DNA from: Palaemon carinicauda
Lineage: Eukaryota; Arthropoda; Malacostraca; Decapoda; Palaemonidae
Length of the DNA: 64,000 nt
NCBI RefSeq assembly: GCF_036898095.1
Contig: NC_090759.1
Span: 27,563,141 to 27,627,140, forward strand
Direction: 5' to 3'
The position numbers and the translations under genes are program-made. Of this stretch, positions 13,601-25,600 are shown piece after piece (position 1 is the stretch's first letter; each line of letters begins with the position of its first letter). The notes below the pieces were generated by a model. The model was not told the DNA's origin. It saw only the letters and a program-made list of their open reading frames with translations, and did no database searches.

Positions 13601-16600
13601 GACACTGGATTCGCTGTCAGGGGAGGTTGAGATGTTGTGAACGGGACGCGATAACCTTGGCCGATCACAGAGACCGTACAAGCATCGGCCCCGTGTTGCT
13701 GCCACCTGCGGACGCAACGCTGAAGGCATCCCCCCACAGGTGGACATGCAGGGGGACTGCCACCCCTGGAGGACTTACCGCCCCTCTTGACCTTGGCTGG
13801 AAAGGGCTGGGGCTTAGACACCACTTTCTTAGCTGCCGGTGCCTGTTTGGGAGCCTTACGAGGCTGTTGCTGCTGTTGTGGCGGGGCTGGAGGCTTATAG
13901 GGCTGAGTTGTAAGGGCCCTGTGGAGGAGGGAGTCCGTGCTGGATTTCCTCCACCTCTCAGCCGTTCGCTCCATGTCTTGAGGCTCAAACAGGCTCTCCC
14001 CCAGAAGGGAAGCATGTCGGAGCCTACACACATCTACGGCGGGGACCTTCGGATGGAATCTCTCGGACACAGCATCGCGACGCTTCAACACCGAGTTGGC
14101 CCACAGGGTGGTAACCTGGTGCGCCAAAAACTCGATGGAGCGGGTGCCCGAGAGCAAGAAGGTCTCTAGGGCCTTCCTATTGGTCTCCTTGGACAAGTCC
14201 TCTGATCGCAATAGGATGCCCAGAGATCCTAGCCAGAAGTCCAGCCACGAAGTGGCCTGCATGGCACACTTAGCGACCTTCTCGTGGTTAAGGATCTCTG
14301 CCGCCGAGAACGACACCTGCCGGGCAGAGAGTTTCTCAAGGGGAACTCCCTTCGCCAGCTTCTCCACAGAGTGATGGAGAGGAAGAGCGAGGTTGTGCTC
14401 ACCCAGGATCTCGAAATACCTCCTCTGCGGGAGGCGAGGAGGAGGGATGAGCTTGTTCCCGGCAGTGGAACGACTGGAGGAGGCAAGAAGTGCGAGCTGA
14501 GCGTTGGCCCTAGCCCTGGCACTCTTCAGCCCCCGAGACCAGGGCAGAGCTGCACTGGTCTTAGGGGCCTTCCGAACGTCAAACACTTCATCCAGAATCG
14601 TGTCTTTGCCTTCACAGGGGGCGATGACTGGATCCGTAAGCCTGTTAAGTTGCCTTATCAGGCTTAGGACCTGCCAGAAGGCATGTTCGGATTCTTGCTG
14701 TTCTCCTCCCTGCGGGCTGGCAGCTAAGTCTCCTGCCCCAGGAATCTCTTCCTGGGGTGATACGTGGACATTCCCCTGGGTAGTCGTGGGTTCCTGACGA
14801 ATCCTTGCAGAGGATTTAGGGACGGTCTTGGAATCCTTGGATTCCCTCCTGGGAGGGATACAGGATCCCAACAACGAGGTTCGAGGTGCCCCTTCCTCAC
14901 GAGACGATTCTCCTGCCTGAAGCGAAGTCTCCCCCCCTGGTGCCGAGGGGAAGACTACCGCCCCACTGGACTCACCTGAGGACGGAAAGGCCTCATCTAC
15001 GGGAGAAGGAGAGAGTACTCGTGCAGGAGAAGGGACCTTCGCGACCGACCTCTTGGGAACCAACTTCGCCCTGGGGGAAGTCACCACGAAGTCCACTCCT
15101 CTCTTTCTCTTTAGCGTAGGAGAGACGGCCGTTGGTTTGTTACCCTGGCCGGCGAGTGCTGGTTTCATAACCCTCACTAACGCCCGTGCCAGAGGACCAA
15201 ACCAAGTCTGCTGCTCCAAGGACACAGAGTCCGAAATCCTCGCTAAAGGGAAAGGGATCGGGCGATCCTTTGGAGTGGACACGACGGTACCTGCCTGAAA
15301 AGAAGGTGGGGAAGAATGCTGTACTAACCTCTCCTCGTCCTGCACTACCAACCTGTGTTTGGATGGAGGTGATCCCGAGTGCCGTCTAGAAGCACGCGTT
15401 CCTGCTGCTACCACCGGCTGCGGAATTCGCCGCGAACGATGGTCGCGCGAGGGCGAATGGTCGCGCGGGCGCGCGAGGGCGAATGGTCGCGCGGGCGCGC
15501 GAGGGCGAATGGTCGCGCGGGCGCGCGAGGGCGAATGGTCGCGCGGGCGCGCGAGGGCGAATGGTCGCGCGGGCGCGCGCGGGGCGCGCGAGGGCGAATG
15601 GTCGCGGCGGGCGCGCGAGGGCGAATGGTCGCGCGGGCGCGCGAGGGCGAATGGTCGCGCGGGCGCGCGAGGGCGAATGGTCGCGCGCGAGGGCGAATGG
15701 GCGCGCGGGGCGCGCGAGGGCGAATGGGCGCGCGAGGGCGAATGGGCGCGCGGGCGCGCGAGGGCGAATGGTCGCGCGGGAGCGCAGGTGGATGATCGCG
15801 CGGGCGCACAGGCGAGCGGTCGCACAGGCGAGCGGTCGCACAGGCGAGCGGTCGCGCAGGCGAGTGGTCGCGCGGGCGAGCGGTCGCGCAGGCGAGTGGG
15901 CGCGAGGGTGGGCAGGTAAATGAACACGTGTCCGAGGCGACGAACGCAAGCGTTGGCGCGACGGCGAGGGAACGCGCTGCCGCGTAGGTGAGGAAGATCG
16001 CTGGCGATGTAGATCCACAGGCGATCGATGACGAGCTGGTGAGTGCAGTCACTCAAGTTGGCGATGGCGCGATGTGGCATGTCGACGCACTGGCGTGCGA
16101 TGGTGAGCAGCATGCGCAGGTGAATGACCGCGTAATGGTAAGCGATGGCGAGCAGCATGCGCAGGTGAATGATCGCGTGATGGGGTGCAATGGTGATCAG
16201 CATCCGCAGGAGGGCGATCGTGCAGGGGCGAGCGATGGCGAGCAGCATGCGCAGGAGGGCGATCGTGCAGGGGCGAGCGATGGCGAGCAGCATGCGCAGG
16301 TGGCCGATCGCGTGATGGGGTGCGATGGTGATCAGCATGCGCAGGAGGGCGATCGTGCAGGGGCGAGCGATGGCGAGCAGCATGCGCAGGAGGGCGATCG
16401 TGCAATGGCGAGCGATGGCGAGCAGCATGCGCAGGCGGGCGATCGCGCGATGGCGAGCTAGAAGCTGGCGAACCATGTTCCTTCAGGAGCGTTGGAGAAC
16501 GTTGGCGCGCTAGCTGTCGCTGTTGAATAGGCGATACTAAGATCGCCTGTGCGCGCTGGCAAGCAGGTGAACGCTGGCGAGGAGGTAATCGCTGGCGTGT

Positions 16601-19600
16601 AGGTGATTGCTGGCGAGCTGGAGATCGATGGCGAGCAGAAGGTCGACGCGTGTCATGTGAAAGGACAGGTGGCGCGGCGCGTTCACGAGCAGGAACTGGG
16701 AGATCGCTGGCGCGTTGGCGAACATGTGTTTTTGACACACGCGCAGCACGATGTTGCATAGCCACAGGACCAGGCAGATGGTGAGCAGGGAGTTCAGCAG
16801 GAACTAAAGGGTGGTCAGAGACCGCAGGGCGATGGTCCTCAAATGAGCGCTAACGAGCAGGAGAGCACTGGCGAGGGGGGCGAACATCAGGAGAGAGCCG
16901 ACGACCAGGTGAGCGTCGGCGAGCAGGAGATCGTCGACGAGCAGGAGATCGTCGACGAGCAGGAGAGCGCTGAAGATCAGGAGAGCGCTGGCGAGCAGGA
17001 GAGCGCTTGTGCGCTAGCACTGCTCGCCTAAGAGAAGGATCCCTTAGCCCCGAAGGGACCGTTGCCCGTCGGGTGACGAGTTCTCCAGAAGGCGAAGATC
17101 TGGCAGGAGATGGTGAGCGGTCTGCAGAGAGGTTCAAGGAGGGCGGAGCTGTAGGTTGAGGCTGACGAGGAGAGTCCCCCCCGGAGGATGAAGACCCAAA
17201 AAGGCGCCTCTTAGTCCCCCTGTAAGGGGAAGGGAGGCCCTTGTGGCGTAGCGGACGGTGAGCCTTACGGCGGAGGCGGCCTTGGGGAAGATCGTCGGGA
17301 CCATCGGTCCTCCGAAGGGGAGTCTCCGTTAAAGCACTTCCCTCAGAAGGAAGCTGAGCAGCAGCCGAGACCGAAGGACTCACTTCCCCCTTCGAAGGAT
17401 GTACGGAAGGAGGAGGAGAGCCTTTAGCACCATCACCCGCAACAGCACCTGCGGCGGAAGGCCCAGCCACGTCGGAGGCCTCTGTCACCACGACGTCGAC
17501 AATAGACAGAGGGTCTACCTCTGCTACCGCCGGCGACTGCTTAACAGCGGCCCCCAACGAGACAAGGTCAATAAGAGCGACCCTGGAGGGCAAGCCCTTA
17601 AGCCCCAGGGAGACCAAATCTGTAAAAGATCATCACTGGATAAGGCATTATCAATAACCTCCCCCGGAGGAGCAGGGGGAACCGCCTCGCTATGGGAGGC
17701 GACGCCCTCTCCCCCCACTGAAGGTCGGGAAACAGAACAAGGGCCTGCGCTCCCACTCGGCCGACTCTCCTTAGGAGGGGGAGCTTCGGAGGAGGTTTGG
17801 GCGGCGGAAGAAGAGTCCCGAGAACCTTCCTCCTTCAAGGCTAACCCCGGAGGAGAACGGTCTCTCTTGGACTTCTTACGCCGACGGCCAAACCTCTCCC
17901 ACTGGGAGGCAGACCACTCCCTGCACTCACGGCACATGTTCTCCTGGTCACACCGTCGGCCCCGACATTGAGGGCAGAGGGTGTGCGGATCCGTATTTAC
18001 GTCCGACATGAAAGTCCCACAAGGACGACCGGCAACTCCAGGGCATGTACGCATTGTAAAGAAATAACTGAAGGTCAACTTCCAACCAACACACACGCTG
18101 AAAAGAAAAAGCAGAAAATTAAAGGCTGTCACGAGGGCGATGAGCAGACACGTCTGATCACCGCCGAGCCAAAAGTGAAGTGAAGCAAGTCACCGGTGTG
18201 TGGAGGGGGGAGGGGTAGCAAGCTACCCTTCCCCACCTCCCGCTAACTAGCGCGGGGGTAATTAACCCTCGTTAAAACTATTGGCTCGTCATTTCAGCTG
18301 CGCTAAAAGGTAAACCCTCTGTAAATAGCGTGGTTTGTATTTCGGTTACGGAACAAATTATTTTTTAATCTTTTCATAAATACCCTTCCCTTACTTTGTC
18401 TACAACAAAAAGGTCGATATACTCACCACTAAGCAAGTGCTAGGACACTCGGCATATACTGAAACTGATGAAATTTGCTCCAAGGCACTATATGTTAAAA
18501 CCTTAAGCTCTCCTTTGGGTTTAAACCCTTCCCCAAGGAGCACTCTTTCACTTTTCGCTAACTTTGGCCGTTTGTCTTTTTTGATATGTAAAGCACTCTT
18601 TTCTCTAATTTCTATTTTTATATCTGGACTTCCAAAGTCAGACAATCTGGAAAGACTCCCTTTTCTATTTTGAGATTGATTGCCAATTGGAGTAGAAGTT
18701 CTTTCTCCCGTGCTAATTCTTCTTGTTGGACTGCATGGTATATTTGAAGCACTGTTAACACGATGAAGGTTAGTCAGGGAAGAACTTAATGGTTTTCGAT
18801 CTCTCAAGTTCGATAAAGTTGGGTTCAAAGGTTTTTGCAAGTCTTTTTTGTCCCACTGACAGGGTAGATTTGTATTTGGTGAAGAGCTTAACACTTGTTG
18901 AGATGTTTCTGCTGCTGATGAATTCTTTCTGTCTGATGGGACATCATCGACAGCGCTGATTGGCAAACTTGGTGGAGCACCTAGGATCATATCAGACTGC
19001 TGTGCCAGAAGGACTCCAGATTCCAAGAGTACTACACGGCAAGAGACTTGACCACGTTCACTCACATCTCTGACCTATGAGAGAATTCAAGTTAACAAAT
19101 GACAAGATACAGAGTGCAGAATATTCAATAATTGTATTTTAGACAAATAATGCTGTAAAAGTAATTAAATAGTTAGAAATACACACTTACTCCACTATTG
19201 ATGATTGTAAGGAAAGCTTGTAACCACAAGGATGCTCCATGCTCATCTGATGCAGCTAACATAATCGGAGGTGCATTCTTCCGTAGTAACTGATGGAAGA
19301 AAAAATATTTCATTCAAGAGAATCATTTTCAACAAAAACATCTTCTATTTAAAACTAATTAATCTGAAAACATTATTAAACCCTTAAATATATTTTTTCT
19401 TCTAATTTTTCAATTACTGTACACTAATACTATAGCTTACACTAATTTTATTTATTGGTAAATATTCTAAAAGTCACAGATAACTTCATATTTACAAAAA
19501 AAGCTGCCTTTAATGCATTATCACTTTACATTCAAAGGCAGAAGCAGACCAATTTAGTATTTAGCAGTCAAAGGTTTAAAGGTCACTCATGAGCGGCAGA

Positions 19601-22600
19601 AGCAAGTGACAAGACAATCCTAGAGACCAACCTTATAAATGTACTTATAATTAGCGCCGAAGGCCCCTCTCCTCACAAGCTAAGACCAAGAAGGGCCAGA
19701 CAATAACTTAACAACTCGGCAAATAGACCTATAAGCTCCCCCTATACCTAGCTCTCAAGTACAGTACAGTGAGGTTACGAACATTATTGAAATTTATTCA
19801 AACTTCCATCCCACGAATCATGAATCAGTTTGAAGCTTTCCCATTAAATTTATGTATTTTCAGAAATCTATGGCAATATTGTGTTTGTATATTCAAAACA
19901 AACAATTTGTTTTTAAAAATCAATATATATTTTGACTCATTAGATTTGAATATCTGCTTTGGTAGGAAAACAACTTAAGTTATCAGAATAAGATGAAACC
20001 ATCGGGCAAGGATAGTAATTTCTGTCTGACTTATTAACATTCTCTGTTTCCTCCTTGGTAGCTCATCTGGAATTATTGCTAAATATTGTTTGGAGAACAT
20101 AAAAGAGGGGAAAGCATTTCCGGAAGATTATTCCAATTATACAGTATTAAATAAATCAGGAAAAGAATCATATCTAGAAAGAAGGCAATAGTATGATGTT
20201 TTCGAAGTTTCCTTTATTGTACTTGGTAGGAGAGATTCTTTGGCCTGATGGGAGGAATAGATGGAAAGGAAGGGAGAATGAAAGCTTCTTAATGTTCTTT
20301 ACTACTTGATTGAATGGTAAACTATCGTCTCTGCAGTTGTTAAGTTAACTATCATTTATATATTCCTGTCAACTGGCAATTATTTTTTGTAAATGGTTTG
20401 AGGTATCTTTGGTTATCTCACAGTCTTGTATGTATCAATGTAAGAATAAATTTTGGACAATCAACATCTTAAGTCTTTTACCCACAAGCACTTTGTATCC
20501 ATATTTACCTAGTCACGATGGCCTCAACAATTGTCCATCAAGACACAAATGAGAAATAATTTTCTGCAGAAAAAAATAGAGAAATTTTAAAATCCTTATA
20601 CATTATGAAACTGGAACCCTGTGTGAGAAACAGCACAAAATATCTCCATAATGAGATGGAAGGTGCATATACTGAATGAGAGGTGTTAACAGCAGATAGA
20701 AACTATAGGAGAATATCCAAGATCAGACAAAAAGCAAGATTTTGAAAATATAAACAGGTAATATCAGGTGCATGTATGCTCTACCACACTGAGGTAGTCA
20801 AAAGATATGCATAAGCCTGTAGTCTTTTCATTCTTCAATGTCTACTTTCAATTTTGATACAAAATATCCCTGACCACACAAAGTAAATAATTCTTTGAAA
20901 ATATTTTACTGTAGGGAGACAGTTTTTTTTTTACAATAGGTACCAAAGTCCCACTATTCTCCAAGCTGTCACCTTATGTAAAGAAAAACGAGGAGGATAC
21001 ACCCATACAAGTATAAAAGTAAAATAAAGATTAATCTTCACAAGGTCACTGAATTAGACCCCAACAATGGTAAAAGTAAAAATAAAAATAAAGTTATGCA
21101 CAGTATAGAGATATACCAAACTTGCATTCCTCAGCTAATAACCCACAGTATATCAAGTTCTTGGGTCAAAAGATAGCATGCTAAAGTTACTACCACAACA
21201 AAAGAAGATGGTGATATCAGGTAAAAATCTCAGAAACAAAATAAAATGGAGGAAAATGGATTAAGACCAGCAGTGTAGACAAAATAATGGGTAATGGTGA
21301 CACAAATATTTCCGTGGCTTCTTGGCGAGCAAGGGTGGAAGAGGAAGAGTAAGTGTGGGGGGTTATACATCAACCAAGGAAAATTGAACAAATCCTTGGA
21401 AAGAATGGTACTTATTTCAATCAATCTTATTTGGCTAGCCATTCATGAGCCAAAATAATAGACTTTGGTAGTAATTCTTCTTTGGTTAGCCATACGTGTG
21501 CCAAAATAATAGGCTTTTGGTAAGGTAATGGTTTGTACTTCACACAAATTCATATACTGTACTGTAATCTCTAATAAAGGTAACCTCTGCATTCCATGCT
21601 TTTATCTTTCTCTGGTATATTTGGAAAGTTTATATCAGAAAAGTGTAAAGAAGGACCCTTTTCACCGCGCGTCACAGGTCGACCCAGAAATACAGTACAT
21701 ATTAACACTAAAGATATGAACTACTGTATTCCTGTTTAGTTATGTTAAGGGTATGCATTAGTGGGCATAGATTTGTCAAAAGAAATTCACAAAATAAATC
21801 AACATAATGAGATAAAGAACCTTTACCATTTACCATACTCTTGCAAAAAGACTCTACTGCAATACCATGTATCTGTGCATGGTTTTCAGCTTTTGTATCA
21901 TATATCTAATATTCACATATTTGTAACATAACTTGAACAAACAAACTAAGATTAATTGATAAGTTAACACAGCATATTACTCTACCTGAAAAGCATGAGG
22001 TCGTTGGCTCGTAGCTATGCGTACACAACCAATGCATTGCACAACTTCTATTATCATATGAGGTAACCTTTCTAGGGCATCATGAAACTGATATAATACA
22101 CCAGCCCTGTAAAAATAAGAAAACTTTAATAAGGATATTTTCACTGGCTTTTACTGTGTTATAAATCAAACTGGTACTGTAAGCTGCCTTAACTTTTAAG
22201 AAAATCAGTCAGCAATGTTGAAATCATAAAGTAACACTGATGAGCAGGGATAAAAAAAATTACACAAAACTGGTAAAAGTTTAGTATTGAACTATATTAC
22301 ATTATTTGACTTAAACAAAATGCAGCTGAGCAATATGTGGAGGCCTTACCCAGAAAAGTAACATCCACATGTTTCAATACAATAAAAATAAGTTATAAAG
22401 GTAAACACTAACAACTTAACCAACCATGGTTTCAGTAACATTTTCTTTACGCTAAATTTCTCTCATTCCTTTGCGACCCTCGCCTACAATAGAAGTTTTA
22501 ATTTCCCTAGGGATTAAAACACATTTTTCCTTGTTTTAAAGTATCAATGAGGCCTTTGTATCTACTTCCATTATGTAGCAATAAGAATAAAATGAGCATA

Positions 22601-25600
22601 GTGTAAGTTATTAATTGAAGTATGCTAAATCATCCTGTATAAAGGATTTTTCATTCCTAAGGGTAATAATTGATTGATAATGACATATTTCTAATATGAA
22701 CAGTGAAAAATAAGCAAACATTTCTGGATTGTTGACGATTCCAATACTGTACAACTCCCTTTGTTGGCTTCAAGTATCAACCGTAACACATCTATGAGAT
22801 CTTTTACTATTTAGAGTAGAGAACACAGTGCTGCAGATGGAAGTGTAAGTCCAACTGTAAGCCTCAAAATATGAAACATAACCACAACCAGCTTCTGCAA
22901 TAATGTACATATTGATACCCTTTATTTCGTCACCTTGGCAGGGTTATACTGAATACCTTGAAACTAAGTCTCCCCTTCCATGCCAGCATGCCTTCAACAA
23001 TTGCGAGGTAAGCTGCCAGAAAAGAATACTGTTTGCACATCCCTGAACTACAATGTAAAATATTAAAGGATTATACACATTTTCACAAGACTAATCATGA
23101 ACAAAGCTTCATGATAACCGTTACGTGAGCAGAGGGTTATCAAATACAACTTTATTACAAAGAGGATGAGGAGATAGAAGCCTGTTGTGTATGATTACAT
23201 ATGAGATGAGGAGATGGAAGCCTGTTGTGTACGATTACATAATTTTGAGATGAGGAGAAGGAAGCCTGTTGTATACGATTACATATGGGATAGTAGAAGG
23301 AAACCTGTTGTGTACAATTACATATGGAATGAGGAGGAAAACTGTTGTGTATAAATACATATGGAACGAGGAGAAGGAAACCTGTTGTGTACAATTACAT
23401 ATGGAATGAGGGGAAGGAAACCTGTTGTGTACAACTACATTTGGGATGAGGGGAAGGAAGCCTGTTGTGTACGATTACATACTGGATGACAAGAAGGAAG
23501 CCTGTTGCGTACTATTACATATGGGATGAGGAGAAGGAAGCCCGTTGTGTACAATTACATATGGGAAGAGGAAAGGAAGCCTCCTGTGTACGATTACATA
23601 TGAAATGAGGAGAAGGAAGCTGGTTGTGTGAGATTACATATGAGATGAGGAGAAGGAAGCCTGTTGTATACAATTACATACGGGATGAGGAGAAGGAAGC
23701 CTGTTGTGTATGATTACATATGGGATGAGGAGAAGGAAGCCTGTTGTGTGTGTAGGGTTACATATTGGATGAGGAGAAGGAAACCTGTTGTGTACAATTA
23801 CAAATGGGATGAGGAAGAGGAGGCCAGTTGTGTACGATTACTTATAGAAGGAGGAGGAGGAAGCCGGTGTTATATGATTACTTATAGGATGAGGGAAGGA
23901 AGCCTGTTGTATACAATAACATATGGGAAGAGGAGAAGGAAGCCTGTTGTGTACGATTACATATGAGAAAAGGAAGAAGAAGCCGGTTGTGTATGGTTAC
24001 TTATGGGATGAGGGAAGGAAGCCTGTTGTGTATGATTACATATGGGATGAGGAGAAGGAAGCCTGTTATGTACGATTACATAGGATGAGGAGAAGGAAGC
24101 CCGCTGTGTACAATTACATATGGGATGAGGAGAAGGAAGTCTGTTGTATAAAATTACATATAGAAGGAAGCCTGTTGTGTACAATTACATATGGGACGAG
24201 GAGAAGGAAGCCCGTTGTGTACGATCACATATGGGATGAGGAGAAGGAAGCCCGTTGTGTATGATTACATATGGGATGAGGAGAAGGAAGCCCGTTGTGT
24301 ATGATTACATATGGGAAGAGGAGAAGGAAGCCTGTTGTGTACGATTACATATGAGAAAAGGAAGAAGAAGCCGGTTGTGTATGGTTACTTATGGGATGAG
24401 GGAAGGAAGCCTGTTGTGTATGATTACATATGGGATGAGGAGAAGGAAGCCTGTTATGTACGATCACATATGGGATGAGGAGAAGGAAGCCCGTTGTGTA
24501 TGATTACATATGGGAAGAGGAGAAGGAAGCCTGTTGTGTACGATTACATATGAGAAAAGGAAGAAGAAGCCGGTTGTGTATGGTTACTTATGGGATGAGG
24601 GAAGGAAGCCTGTTGTGTATGATTACATATGGGATGAGGAGAAGGAAGCCTGTTATGTACGATTACATAGGATGAGGAGAAGGAATCCCGCTGTGTACAA
24701 TTACATATGGGATGAGGAGAAGGAAGTCTGTTGTATAAAATTACATATAGAAGGAAGCCTGTTGTGTACAATTACATATGGGACGAGGAGAAGGAAGCCC
24801 GTTGTGTATGATCACATATGGGATGAGGAGAAGGAAGCCCGTTGTGTATGATTACATATGGGATGAGGAGAAGGAAGCCCGTTGTGTATGATTACATATG
24901 GGATGAGGAGAAGGAAGCCCGTTGTGTACGATCACATATGGGATGAGGAGAAGGAAGCCCGTTGTGTATGATTACATATGGGATGAGGAGAAGGAAGCCC
25001 GTTGTGTACGATCACATATGGGATGAGGAGAAGGAAGCCCGTTGTGTATGATTACATATGGGATGAGGAGAAGGAAGCCTGTTATGTACGATTATATATG
25101 ATATGAGTAGAAGGAAGCCTGTTGTGTACAATTACATTTGGGATGAGGAGAAGAAAGCCTGTTATGTACGATTACATAGGATGAGGAGAAGGAAGCCCGC
25201 TGTGTACAATTACATATGGGATGAGGAGAAGGAAGTCTGTTGTATAAAATTACATATAGAAGGAAGCCTGTTGTGTACAATTACATATGGGACGAGGAGA
25301 AGGAAGCCCGTTGTGTACGATCACATATGGGATGAGGAGAAGGAAGCCCGTTGTGTATGATTACATATGGGATGAGGAGAAGGAAGCCTGTTATGTACGA
25401 TTATATATGATATGAGTAGAAGGAAGCCTGTTATGTACAATTACATTTGGGATGAGGAGAAGAAAGCCTGTTATGTACGATTACATAGGATGAGGAGAAG
25501 GAAGCCCGCTGTGTACAATTACATATGGGATGAGGAGAAGGAAGTCTGTTGTATAAAATTACATATAGAAGGAAGCCTGTTGTGTACAATTACATATGGG

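Larger units (their letters stand above)
9960..18356 (-). mobile_element. DIRS1-like retrotransposon E1, structurally complete, 8.4 kb
   Basis: It has inverted terminal repeat cores of 156 bp (10010-10165 and 18173-18328), outer overhangs of 50 and 28 bp, and an internal complementary region at 10212-10310. Coding is on the minus strand: ORF1 with zinc-like motif and R/S/P repeats (18054-16049), a fused Gag-RT frame (16476-12994), RT/RNase H/DAM-like frame (13166-11655), and a tyrosine recombinase (11850-10787) in an overlapping frame. No target-site duplication is visible, as expected for recombinase-mediated integration. It is GC-rich relative to the surrounding intron. Lesions are few, so it is relatively young. 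Confidence 0.9.

Noticed and set aside
13627..14667. Long plus-strand frames over E1 Gag
   Set aside because: They are shadows of the minus-strand Gag-RT frame, without motifs of their own.
15359..15923. Plus-strand frames of 138-186 codons rich in Arg/Gly/Ala
   Set aside because: They are antisense shadows of the GC-rich 26-bp and 16-bp arrays inside E1 ORF1.
9960..18356. LTR retrotransposon or endogenous retrovirus
   Set aside because: The ends are inverted repeats with an internal complementary region, and the integrase is a tyrosine recombinase; there is no protease, DDE integrase or envelope, so it is a DIRS element.
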